Shown here: positions 52,097 to 60,939 of the stretch, piece after piece
Position numbering within the stretch: position 1 is the first letter of the stretch
Layout: the number at the start of each line of letters is the position of its first letter
Assembly: GCA_020054205.1 (NCBI GenBank)
Contig: JAGVLS010000021.1
Location: forward strand, 124,001 to 188,000
Length of the DNA stretch: 64,000 nt
Origin: Candidatus Obscuribacterales bacterium
GTDB taxonomy: Bacteria > Cyanobacteriota > Vampirovibrionia > Obscuribacterales > Obscuribacteraceae
Direction: 5' to 3'
Notes under the pieces: generated by a model
What the model was told of the DNA's origin: nothing
The model's input: the letters and a program-made list of their open reading frames with translations, nothing else
Databases searched by the model: none
Position numbers and translations under genes: made by a program

Positions 52097-54276
52097 GTTT
52101 CTATCCAAACAGGTGAATTTTTAAAAGCAGGTGTTTTTGAACGGTCATCAATATCGCCTTTAATTAGAATATTTGCTTCTGGGTAAAACATTGCTACCAC
52201 ACCTGAGCGAATACTTCCTACCACAATTTCAATATTATCCATACTACCTGCTTCACCACGTACACGTATTCTTTGACCATCTTTAATAGCAAATCTATTA
52301 GCGTCTTGTGACGATATTAAAAGACAATATCGATGAGGTATTCCCCTATAAATATCTGCTTCTTCATAAACCACAGTATTAAATTGCCCTTCAGATCTAA
52401 TGGTAATTAAGCGCAATGCATTTGGGTCAAAAACAGGCAATGGCGTTACTTCCATATAAGCATGTTTATCTTCTGTCAAAAAAACTGGCTCATGAAAAAC
52501 ACGTCCATCAACAGTAAATTCTTGATGAGTACTATCAATATCAGCAATATTTTTATAACCTGGGATACTTTGACTTATTAATTTACGTATCTCATCATGA
52601 TTTTGCAAATGAAGCCAATTCACAGGAGATTTGCCCAAGACTTTATTTGCAATCTCAGCAATAATTTCTGTTTCGGACTGCATTTGTCCTTTTATATTTT
52701 GGTCACCACCCGCAGATAACCGAACATAACTAAACATTGATTCTTGTGTAGTTGATTGTTTTTCTTCATCACGTGCTAATACAGGTAAAATAATTGTATT
52801 TTCTCCCCGCCCGTGAATATGTCCTTGATTCAATTTAGTTGACAAATAAACACTTGTTTTTATTTTCTGCATAGCAGAAGATGCCCAATTTGAATTAGGA
52901 TTTGATCCCCAAAGATTACCTCCTAAAGCAATTAGGGTTTTTATATTGCCAGCATCAGCGGACTCAATCATGGCATAAGTATCTAAGCCATTTATACTAG
53001 GCAATTCTTTTTGATATGCCATTTCCAAGACTTGCTTAACACCAGCTTTTAAAGTAGGTGTAAAACCAACTGAGCCAATACCTTGAACATTTGAATGCCC
53101 ACGAATTGGCAATAAGCCAGCACCTGGTTTACCAACATTCCCAGTAGCTAGCGCCAAATTACATAAAGCCAGTATATTATCAACACCATTTTTATGATGA
53201 GTAAGTCCCATTGCCCAAGCAAAAATTGCTGCTTTAGAATTTAAAAGCATATTAGCCATCTTATAAATAATTTCTTGGCTAACTCCGCTGCCATCAATTA
53301 TTTCTTGCCAGTTAATATCACTGGCGTGATTAATAACAGATTGCCAATTAGTCGTATATTCTTTAAGAAATTGCCAATTGATCTTATTTAATTCCAGTAT
53401 TGCTTTAAGAACACCAACTAATAAAGCAATATCGCCTCCGGCTAGCGGCTGTACGTAAAGAGAAGCAATTTCTGATCCAAAAAATAAAGACTTTATATTT
53501 GATGGGACGTGGAATTTATGTAGAGCTGGCTCAAATATAGGATTAACGACAATGACTTGTCCACCTCTATTTCTTATTTGAGCTAATTTTGTCATAAGCC
53601 TTGGATGATTAGAAGCAGGATTTGCACCAATAAGTAGTACTAAATCTGTTTTGTCCAAATCATTGATATCAATAGTGGCAGTACCACTACCCAAAACCAT
53701 TTGCAGAGCAACAGAAGAAGCTTGGTGACAGTAGTACGAGCAATTCATGACATTATTCGTACCATAAACTCTAGCAAAGGATTGCAGTAAAAAAGCTGCT
53801 TCGTTAGATGAACGTCCAGAAGAATAAAAAGCAGTCTGGTCTGCTTTTGTATTAGTTAACGCTAGGCTAATATATTCAATAGCTTTTTCAAAACTTATCG
53901 GTTTAAAATACTTTGCATTGTTTTCTAAAATAACTGGATAGGATAAACGTCCGGCATCCTCTAACTGTTTAGGTGAATAAGATAATAATGTTTCGACATC
54001 ATATTTTTCAAAGAAATCATGAGGAATAGATCCTTTCATATCTGCCACTTGGGCTTGCAGAGACTTTTTACATACTTCTGGAAAGTGTTTTTGCTCGTTC
54101 ACCATTCCGCCGGCTAAGCCACCCATGCCTAAAGCACAAGTTTTGCAAGCATTTGCTGAGCGCATTTTTTTCCATAATTTCCATGGTCCAACTTCAATTG
54201 CTTTCTCTAGACTATAACGTATGGCTTTCCAACCGCCACCAGCTTTTGTTTTCCTGTAATTATTTCTGCCTATCAT
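52090..54276 (-). CDS. FdhF/YdeP-family molybdopterin oxidoreductase
   Basis: A 728-residue member of the DMSO reductase superfamily, YdeP branch (formate-dehydrogenase-alpha-like). CKTC (44-47) with GMGG begins the protein, and NCSYYCHQASS (178-188) puts Cys183-His184 where E. coli FDH-H has SeCys140-His141, so Cys183 is the likely Mo ligand. ALATGNVGKPGAGLLPIRGHSNVQG near 380-405 binds the cofactor, as in FDH. No Tat signal, so cytoplasmic. Its substrate is unknown; members of this family are called formate dehydrogenases without proof. Start touches the LRR stop. Confidence 0.88.
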   Translation of the reverse strand: MIGRNNYRKTKAGGGWKAIRYSLEKAIEVGPWKLWKKMRSANACKTCALGMGGLAGGMVNEQKHFPEVCKKSLQAQVADMKGSIPHDFFEKYDVETLLSYSPKQLEDAGRLSYPVILENNAKYFKPISFEKAIEYISLALTNTKADQTAFYSSGRSSNEAAFLLQSFARVYGTNNVMNCSYYCHQASSVALQMVLGSGTATIDINDLDKTDLVLLIGANPASNHPRLMTKLAQIRNRGGQVIVVNPIFEPALHKFHVPSNIKSLFFGSEIASLYVQPLAGGDIALLVGVLKAILELNKINWQFLKEYTTNWQSVINHASDINWQEIIDGSGVSQEIIYKMANMLLNSKAAIFAWAMGLTHHKNGVDNILALCNLALATGNVGKPGAGLLPIRGHSNVQGIGSVGFTPTLKAGVKQVLEMAYQKELPSINGLDTYAMIESADAGNIKTLIALGGNLWGSNPNSNWASSAMQKIKTSVYLSTKLNQGHIHGRGENTIILPVLARDEEKQSTTQESMFSYVRLSAGGDQNIKGQMQSETEIIAEIANKVLGKSPVNWLHLQNHDEIRKLISQSIPGYKNIADIDSTHQEFTVDGRVFHEPVFLTEDKHAYMEVTPLPVFDPNALRLITIRSEGQFNTVVYEEADIYRGIPHRYCLLISSQDANRFAIKDGQRIRVRGEAGSMDNIEIVVGSIRSGVVAMFYPEANILIKGDIDDRSKTPAFKNSPVWIETY

Positions 54277-55599
54277 TTATGAAGGTCCATCAATAGTACA
54301 TTCAGGCAATTGAGTTTTTAATTTCTGAATAGCTTCGTTAGATAACCCAGTTCCATGCAAACCTAAATATCTAAGATAGCCAAAACCAAGAAGTTCACTC
54401 AATACATCATCATATAAATTAGTATTGGATAAATCCAAAGCTAGCAAAAACGACATTGCTCTAAGATTTTTTATGCCACTCACAGAAATATTTGTCTGGT
54501 TTAGCCAAAGAGAGTTTATTTGCGTCAGCCCACTTAAATATTTCAGTCCAACATCAGTAGTTTGAGTTCCTGCTAAGCTAAGCTCTTGAATTCCATCCAA
54601 TCTTTGAATATAAACAAGTCCAGCATCTCCAATCGGAGTATGATCTAAATGCAATTTCTGCAAAAGCAATAATCCTCTTAAATTTACTAGGGAAAAATCA
54701 CTAATTGCCGTATCGGACAAAAATAATCTTTGTAATGTAGTCATACCAGCAAGCTGAGCAACGCCCGCATCAGTAATTTTAGTTTTAGACAGATCCAATT
54801 CTTGTACGGAAGGAAGTTGTGCTAAATGATTCAAAGCAGCATCAGTAATATTAGCGCATCTAAGACTAATTGCTTTCAGCTTTTGCAAATTTTTGATTGT
54901 TTCAACACCCTTATCACTTATTTCTGTTTCGGCTAGATAAAGTTCTTGCAACTGAGACAAGTTTTTCAAATACGACAAATCATCATTTCTGAGACGTGTA
55001 TGCCTTCCACCCAACCATAATTCTTTCAACCCAGTCATATTAGCAATGCTAGTTAAACCAGAAGATGTAACACGTGTGTCAGACAAATTAAGTGTTTGCA
55101 TCCTTGTCAAACCAGATAAATAGCTAATGCCTTTATCCGAAACACGTGTATTAGTTAAGCTCAGCTTTTTTATATTCGGCAAATTAGCCAAATAAGAAAG
55201 TGCTGTATCGCCCACTTTTGTTTGAGATAAATCAATAGACTCTAGTTGAGATAAATTTGTCAGAAAACTAATTGCTTTATCACTCACCTGAGTAGATGAT
55301 AAATCAATTGATTTTAAAGATGGCAGTGATTGCAAATAAACCAATTCTGATTCTGTAACTCTCGTGTAGTAAGGAATAGAAATTGATTGAATAGCTTCTG
55401 TGTCAAGTTTTGATAAGGGAGATAAATCGGCAGATGTATCTGGATTTATCTCCAAATGCAACTCAATATTTTCTGGTAAGGCAACATTTCCCCATGCCTC
55501 ACCTAAATATTCAAGGAATCTTGTGCCGGTAATATAAAGGCGTCCCAATGAACGATTATTTGGAAACTTAATTGTTCTGAGCAGATTTTGATTGGTCAT
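54277..55599 (-). CDS. Leucine-rich-repeat protein
   Basis: A 440-residue protein made of about twelve LRRs of 23-24 residues with the pattern LxxLxxLdLsxTxIsDxGLxxLxxL (for example LQELDLSKTKITDAGVAQL-like units), a type common in Planctomycetes. No signal peptide, so cytoplasmic. It sits between xdhC and the fdh-like gene: the start ATG overlaps the xdhC stop as ATGA and its stop abuts the fdh start, so it is translated in step with both. An earlier in-frame start at 55620 would overlap xdhC by 25 nt. A role in the molybdoenzyme pathway is unknown. Confidence 0.88.
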   Translation of the reverse strand: MTNQNLLRTIKFPNNRSLGRLYITGTRFLEYLGEAWGNVALPENIELHLEINPDTSADLSPLSKLDTEAIQSISIPYYTRVTESELVYLQSLPSLKSIDLSSTQVSDKAISFLTNLSQLESIDLSQTKVGDTALSYLANLPNIKKLSLTNTRVSDKGISYLSGLTRMQTLNLSDTRVTSSGLTSIANMTGLKELWLGGRHTRLRNDDLSYLKNLSQLQELYLAETEISDKGVETIKNLQKLKAISLRCANITDAALNHLAQLPSVQELDLSKTKITDAGVAQLAGMTTLQRLFLSDTAISDFSLVNLRGLLLLQKLHLDHTPIGDAGLVYIQRLDGIQELSLAGTQTTDVGLKYLSGLTQINSLWLNQTNISVSGIKNLRAMSFLLALDLSNTNLYDDVLSELLGFGYLRYLGLHGTGLSNEAIQKLKTQLPECTIDGPS

Positions 55600-56390
55600 A
55601 AAACCACTTTGCTTTTCCACTTATCACGTTGTTCAAGAAGCTGAGCAACAATGCTGATGGCAATTTCTTGCGGATGATTAGAGCCAAGATTTAGCCCCAT
55701 TGGACAAAAGAATTGATTTTGGCATGTATCTGGCAAACCAGCTTCAGCAATGTCTTTTTTCAATCGGGCTGCTTTTGCATCGCTGCCAATGACGCCGATG
55801 TAAGGGAATTGTCTATTTTTCAATATTTCAATCAAAATTGGCTTATCAGTTGTATGCCCCATTGTAACAAGCAGCACAAAAGAATTGTCAGCAATATTTT
55901 TAACATACGATGGCATATCATCCAAACATTCAGTTTTAAGCTTTGGATTATCGGATAATTTAGAAAGCCATTCTAAACGCGGATCTATGCATGTAATACG
56001 ACATTCAAGATTGGTCAATAAATTAATCACTGCTTGGGACACGTGTCCAGCACCAAAAACAACTACTTTCCATGTATTTGTATTGTATGTTTCAAAAAAT
56101 AATTTCACCATACCGCCACAAGTCATGCCAATATCTTTATTTAGGCTCCAGTTAACAAAATATGTTGATTTGGCAGGGTTAGCTGTACGTAAAAGATTTT
56201 GAGCTTCTTCAATGGCCCGTTTTTCCACTTTTCCACCACCAACAGTACCACAAACTAACCCTTCGTGAGTAACAAGCATTTTAGAACCAGCGTCTTGAGG
56301 GACACTACCAGTTGTATCTACCACGATGACAGAAACAAACGGGATATTACTCTGTAAAAGGCGATTTAAGTTGTCAAAATAATTTTCCAT
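55596..56390 (-). CDS. xdhC: XdhC-family molybdoenzyme maturation protein
   Basis: XdhC binds molybdenum cofactor, has it sulfurated and inserts it into xanthine dehydrogenase. The 264-residue protein has VVVDTTGSVPQDAGSKMLV near 23-42, GTVGGGKVEKRA near 48, DIGMTCGGMVKLFFE near 87-102 and a Rossmann segment VVVFGAGHVSQAV near 110. ATG 56390 overlaps the xdhB stop (TGATG). Confidence 0.92.
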   Translation of the reverse strand: MENYFDNLNRLLQSNIPFVSVIVVDTTGSVPQDAGSKMLVTHEGLVCGTVGGGKVEKRAIEEAQNLLRTANPAKSTYFVNWSLNKDIGMTCGGMVKLFFETYNTNTWKVVVFGAGHVSQAVINLLTNLECRITCIDPRLEWLSKLSDNPKLKTECLDDMPSYVKNIADNSFVLLVTMGHTTDKPILIEILKNRQFPYIGVIGSDAKAARLKKDIAEAGLPDTCQNQFFCPMGLNLGSNHPQEIAISIVAQLLEQRDKWKSKVVL

Positions 56391-58768
56391 CAATTTTGTC
56401 CAGTAGATACCACTGCTTGTTCTTTAATAGCTTTAGATTCTTGTTCTTTAAGCCCATGTCTAGAAATAAACATAAGTATTTCTTCGTTAGTTGCTGGCAA
56501 TTTAAGATCAATAGTTTTTTCTTTGCTTATAAATGACAAGGCATGCTTAATAGCTGTCCAAACAGAAATACCTAATAAGAGTGGTGGTTCACCAATGGCT
56601 TTGCTGCCTTTTATATTAGCCAGATTTTCATTATCAATCCAAGCAACTGTAAAAGCATGAGGAAGATCTTGGATATTTGGAATTTTATATGTTGTTGGGG
56701 AATGGGAAAGAAGCATTCCTTTTTCGTCGTATTTTAATTCTTCAGTCGTTACCCATCCCATACCTTGAATATACGCACCAACAATTTGTCCACGAGCAAT
56801 ACCCGGATTTATCGGATTACCTATATCCATCAGAATGTCCACTTGTGATACAAGTGTCGCACCAGTAAATTTATCAATTAATACTTCTGCTACCGCACAG
56901 CCATTGGTAAAGTATGAATAAGGTTGTCCTTGTCCTATTTTTTCAGGTCCAGATTCCCAATTAAATTGCAGCTTTGGTGTTGCATAAAAGCCCCGTTCAC
57001 CAAGGCTAATGCGCTTTGTAAAAGCTATTTGCACAAGTTCTTCAAAAGATATTTCACAATTTTTTGAATAACGATTGTCGATAATTCTTCCATCTTTAAA
57101 AACAATATTTTCTGGTGAAAAACTAGATTTATTTTGTGAGGCAAAATATTCACTAGCACAAGCCACCAAGCGTTCTTTAATTTTACGACAAGCTTCAACA
57201 GCGGCACTACCATTTAAATCGGTGGCGCTAGAGGCAGCAGTAGCAGATATATTATTGTTTTTTTCGGTTGAAGTTGGCATAACAATTACTTTGTTTGCCA
57301 ATATATCAAATTCGTCAGCTACTAATTGTTTTATATGTGTATTGACACCCTGTCCAATTTCAGTTGCTCCAGTAGACACTTGAATGCTACCGTCAGTATA
57401 AATATTAACCAAAGCACTAGCTTGATTTAAAGTTGTTTGGCTAAATGAAACACCAAATTTAACAGGCATGAGAGAAATGCCTTTCAAATGAGTTTGAGAT
57501 TTGGTGTTAAATTCTTCAATTTGTTTTTTTCTTTCACTATATTTTGAAGATTGAAATAGCTCGTTAAATAATCTAGCGAGTGTATTATTCTCAATGGTCT
57601 GTCCATAAGGAGTAATGTTGCGTTCTTCAATGCCGTAACAATTAAGTTTGCGAATTTCATAAGCATCTTTATTTAAAAAATGAGCTATGTCTTCAATAAT
57701 ATTTTCAATAGCAAGAACACCTTGTGGGCTGCCAAAACCACGGAAAGCGGTAGTAGGAGGATAATTAGTTTTGCATATATTACCAATAAATTCCAAGTCA
57801 GGAATATAGTAAGCATTGTCTACATGCAACAAACATTTCGATATTACTGCTAATGACAGATCATGGAATGCCCCACCATCTGCATAAAGATTTACTTTCA
57901 GTCCAGTAATAAGACCTTCTGCCGTAAAAGCAACTTTATAATTGGTTTCAAACGGATGTCTTTTACCGGTAATCTGCATATCCGTATCTTTATCAAGAAT
58001 TATACGAGCCGGACGTTTTGTTTTTAAAGCCACTAATGATGCCATTATGGCAAAATGAGTCGCTTGGCACTCTTTACCACCAAATCCACCGCCAACTCTT
58101 TTAGTGATACATACAACTTGATTTTGTTGTAATCCTAAAAAATGAGCAACAGAATGTTGCACTTCTGAAGGACTTTGGGTAGATGAATGAACTACTATTT
58201 GATTATGCTCACCAGGATAAGCAATTGCTGCTTGAGATTCAAAATAAAAATGATCTTGCCCAGCACTAATAATTTTACCTTCTAGAATATTTTCTGCTTG
58301 GGAAAATGCTTTTTCCGCGTCCCCGCGCTTTAAACGTTTATTGGTTGCCAGAAATTGATTTTTTGCTTTGGCAGCATCTATACTCAGTACCGGCTCTAGC
58401 TCTTTAATTTTGCAATTAATTGCAGCTTTTGCTTTTTTTAAAGCTTTTCTATTTTCAGCAGCAATTACTGCAATGGGATGTCCCATAAATTCACAAACTT
58501 TTTCTACCAACAACACTTCATCTTGAATTATTGGTCCAAGTCTCTTTTTACCATCGAGATCTTTATATGTAAAAATAGCCACTACCCCTGAAATACTCCT
58601 GGCTTTAGTCAAATCCAATGATTCAATAATTCCATGGGAAACAGGGGAATAAAAAACATCAACCAATAATTCATTGTGAGCAGGCGGCATATCATCTATG
58701 TATACCGATGCTCCTGTCACATGACCTACAGCTGAATCATGAGGAAGATTTTTGCCTACTTCTGACAT
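56390..58768 (-). CDS. xdhB: Xanthine dehydrogenase-type molybdopterin subunit
   Basis: The 792-residue catalytic subunit of a xanthine-oxidase-family hydroxylase, which hydroxylates purines or aldehydes. It has GGGFGGKECQ near 230, TTAFRGFGSPQG near 345 holding the Arg corresponding to Arg880 of bovine XDH, GATEIGQGVNTH near 470 and the active-site Glu in KAIGEPPLLLG near 730. The Glu and Arg favour xanthine/hypoxanthine as substrate. It overlaps xdhA by 13 nt and xdhC by one. Confidence 0.93.
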   Translation of the reverse strand: MSEVGKNLPHDSAVGHVTGASVYIDDMPPAHNELLVDVFYSPVSHGIIESLDLTKARSISGVVAIFTYKDLDGKKRLGPIIQDEVLLVEKVCEFMGHPIAVIAAENRKALKKAKAAINCKIKELEPVLSIDAAKAKNQFLATNKRLKRGDAEKAFSQAENILEGKIISAGQDHFYFESQAAIAYPGEHNQIVVHSSTQSPSEVQHSVAHFLGLQQNQVVCITKRVGGGFGGKECQATHFAIMASLVALKTKRPARIILDKDTDMQITGKRHPFETNYKVAFTAEGLITGLKVNLYADGGAFHDLSLAVISKCLLHVDNAYYIPDLEFIGNICKTNYPPTTAFRGFGSPQGVLAIENIIEDIAHFLNKDAYEIRKLNCYGIEERNITPYGQTIENNTLARLFNELFQSSKYSERKKQIEEFNTKSQTHLKGISLMPVKFGVSFSQTTLNQASALVNIYTDGSIQVSTGATEIGQGVNTHIKQLVADEFDILANKVIVMPTSTEKNNNISATAASSATDLNGSAAVEACRKIKERLVACASEYFASQNKSSFSPENIVFKDGRIIDNRYSKNCEISFEELVQIAFTKRISLGERGFYATPKLQFNWESGPEKIGQGQPYSYFTNGCAVAEVLIDKFTGATLVSQVDILMDIGNPINPGIARGQIVGAYIQGMGWVTTEELKYDEKGMLLSHSPTTYKIPNIQDLPHAFTVAWIDNENLANIKGSKAIGEPPLLLGISVWTAIKHALSFISKEKTIDLKLPATNEEILMFISRHGLKEQESKAIKEQAVVSTGQN

Positions 58769-60210
58769 ACCAATTCCCTCTCATCAGCACATTCATGATA
58801 AAACTTAAGCAAAATATTTTTTGCCAATAAATTGCGAAAGACTAGCGAGCCTCTTACATCAGAAATTGGTGTTATTTCCGAGACAGCAATATCTCCAGCC
58901 TGCTCAAAGAGAGATAATGAAAAATCTTTGCCTAATAAATACGCCTCTGTTTTAGCTAGTCTATATACTACTGGTCCCACGCCACCATAAGCTAATTTAG
59001 CTAATTCGATTTTGTTATTTTTTCTCTTGAGTAAAATAGCAGCAGTAAAAGTCGATATGTCCATGTGTTTTCGCTTCGATACTTTATAAAGTTTCAACGT
59101 GTCAGATGTATCTGGCAAAGGAAGCAAAACTTTTGTTATTAATTCGTGGGATGCTAAGTCTAATTTTTTGTAGCCTTTATAAAAATTATTGATATTTATT
59201 TGTCTGGTCCCGGATGGACCAACAACTTCAATGATGGCATCCAGGACAGAAAGAAGAGGAATATTGTCAGAGATAGGAGAGGCATTAGCAATATTGCCAA
59301 CTAAAGTTCCTGCATTACGTATTTGTGGTGAACCAAACAAAATTAAATTATCGTACCATTGAGGCAATAATTCTTTTACTGTTTTTTCAATCTCAGTTAA
59401 AGTTACATTGGCCCCTATTTCCAAAATATTGCTTGATTGTTTGATTTGACTTAGTTCTTTTATACGAGCCAGGCTAAGTAATGACTTTGGCTCATAACTA
59501 CGTTTGTTCATATTGACACAAACATCTGTACCACCAGCTATTACAATTGCATCATTGTGCTCTGCACGAAACTTGACAGCTTGTTTTAAATCACAAGTTG
59601 AGAAAAATATTTTGTTTTCAAATTCAAGTTGAACATCATCATTTTTATATGAAGTGAGTTTTTCTAAAATTGATTTGTCTGGAAATAATTTGTTTAAGCT
59701 AAATTGAGAGGATGAATTATCCAATGAAAGCCCAGCTTTAATTATTGATTCATAACCGGTACAGCGACACAAATTACCAGTAAGACCATCTTTAATTTCA
59801 ATTTCTGACAGCTTAGATTTCTCGTCTAGTAAATTACACAAAGTCGTAACAAAACCTGGCGTACAATAGCCACATTGGGCACCATGGCAATCGACCATAG
59901 CTTTTTGAACTAGATTAAGCACATTACTTTTATTTGGTTTCAACCCTTCGATAGTAATTACATGAGCTAAATCCAACTGATACATGTACTGAATGCATGA
60001 ATTAACAGCCTTATAACTTATATTTTCCCCAGTATTATCAACCTTGCCAAGAATAATACTGCAAGCACCACAATCTCCTTCCTCACAAACTACTTTTGTG
60101 CCACATGCTTTTTGTCCATATCTTAAAAATGTGGACAAAGGCAAAAATGCATCTTCACCTTTTACGTGAAATTCTTTGCCATTAATACATAAAACTAAGT
60201 AATTTCTCAT
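58756..60210 (-). CDS. xdhA: Xanthine dehydrogenase small subunit (2Fe-2S and FAD)
   Basis: A 484-residue electron-transfer subunit. Residues 1-160 carry two [2Fe-2S] clusters: a plant-ferredoxin-type set (CEEGDCGAC at 42-50, Cys72) and an all-helical set (CGYC at 113-116, CRC at 148-150). Residues 200-480 form a CO-dehydrogenase-type FAD domain (VIAGGTDVCVN near 224, GNIANASPISDNIP near 310). This is the XdhA layout of Rhodobacter-type two-subunit enzymes. First gene of the five-gene molybdenum operon, divergent from the TetR gene. Confidence 0.93.
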   Translation of the reverse strand: MRNYLVLCINGKEFHVKGEDAFLPLSTFLRYGQKACGTKVVCEEGDCGACSIILGKVDNTGENISYKAVNSCIQYMYQLDLAHVITIEGLKPNKSNVLNLVQKAMVDCHGAQCGYCTPGFVTTLCNLLDEKSKLSEIEIKDGLTGNLCRCTGYESIIKAGLSLDNSSSQFSLNKLFPDKSILEKLTSYKNDDVQLEFENKIFFSTCDLKQAVKFRAEHNDAIVIAGGTDVCVNMNKRSYEPKSLLSLARIKELSQIKQSSNILEIGANVTLTEIEKTVKELLPQWYDNLILFGSPQIRNAGTLVGNIANASPISDNIPLLSVLDAIIEVVGPSGTRQININNFYKGYKKLDLASHELITKVLLPLPDTSDTLKLYKVSKRKHMDISTFTAAILLKRKNNKIELAKLAYGGVGPVVYRLAKTEAYLLGKDFSLSLFEQAGDIAVSEITPISDVRGSLVFRNLLAKNILLKFYHECADERELVCQK

Positions 60211-60252
60211 GAAGGGAAATTGATTTGTTTATATCTCTGAGCCAAATAAATC

Positions 60253-60262
60253 CTGTTAACAG
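60253..60262. promoter_or_regulatory. Possible TetR operator between xdhA and regulator
   Basis: Perfect 10-bp palindrome CTGTTAACAG in the 138-nt divergent region. A wider pair, TCAATTTT (60275-60282) and AAAATTGA (60307-60314), spans the same area, with the second half-site inside the spacer of the TetR promoter. Either could be the site where the TetR protein represses both operons. Confidence 0.4.
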
Positions 60263-60291
60263 TCTAGCGCAAAATCAATTTTAATCCATTA

Positions 60292-60320
60292 TTGACTGTT
60301 TGTTCCAAAATTGATATAAC
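60292..60320 (+). promoter_or_regulatory. Sigma-70-type promoter for the TetR gene
   Basis: TTGACT (60292-60297), a 17-nt spacer, TATAAC (60315-60320): a near-consensus promoter 28 nt before the TetR start, so the leader is only about 20 nt. Confidence 0.6.
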
Positions 60321-60348
60321 GAATTAAAAGGGAGTAGGAATTTTTTAA

Positions 60349-60939
60349 ATGGCTAGAAAAAAAGAATTTGATCAAACTGAAGTCTTAACAAAAGCAATGG
60401 AAATCTTTTGGCAGCAAGGCTTTGAAGCTACCTCTGTAGATGATTTAGTCAAAAGAATGGGCATTAATCGTGGCAGTCTTTACGATACTTTTGAAGATAA
60501 ACACACTCTTTTCTTAGCTGTTATTCAACATTATGATAATACCGTTATAAATCCTTTCCTTTCCGATTTAGATAATGCTTGTACATCTGGTTCGGCTAAA
60601 CAAGCAATTATCAATTTTTTTCACGAAACCGTTAGTATATCTATTGCTGAAAACCAAAGACGTGGTTGTCTTGTCACCAATGCAGCTGTTGAGCTTGCAC
60701 CGCACGATGCCGATGCTGAAAAAAGTATTGTCAATTCTCTAAAACGCATAGAGTCTGCTTTTTATGTCTGCTTAGCAAAAGCAAGACAAAACAGAGAAAT
60801 TTCAAACAAGCATGATTTAAGATCTTTAGCTCGCTTTCTTACTTCTAGCTTACAAGGCTTACGTGTCATGGCTAAAGTCAATCAAGATCCCAAATTTTTA
60901 TTCGACATAGTAAATACTATTGTTTCTGTTTTAGACTGA
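60349..60939 (+). CDS. TetR-family transcriptional regulator
   Basis: A 196-residue repressor with an N-terminal helix-turn-helix (TKAMEIFWQQGFEATSVDDLVKRM, GINRGSLYDTFEDKHTLFL; about 13-55) and a helical ligand-binding domain with NQRRGCLVTNAAVELAPHD near 105, the form found in TetR proteins sensing small aromatic or redox ligands (AcrR/NemR-like). GGAG precedes the start. Divergent from xdhA, so it probably controls that operon, or the CaiB/SDR genes on its other side. Confidence 0.92.
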   Translation: MARKKEFDQTEVLTKAMEIFWQQGFEATSVDDLVKRMGINRGSLYDTFEDKHTLFLAVIQHYDNTVINPFLSDLDNACTSGSAKQAIINFFHETVSISIAENQRRGCLVTNAAVELAPHDADAEKSIVNSLKRIESAFYVCLAKARQNREISNKHDLRSLARFLTSSLQGLRVMAKVNQDPKFLFDIVNTIVSVLD

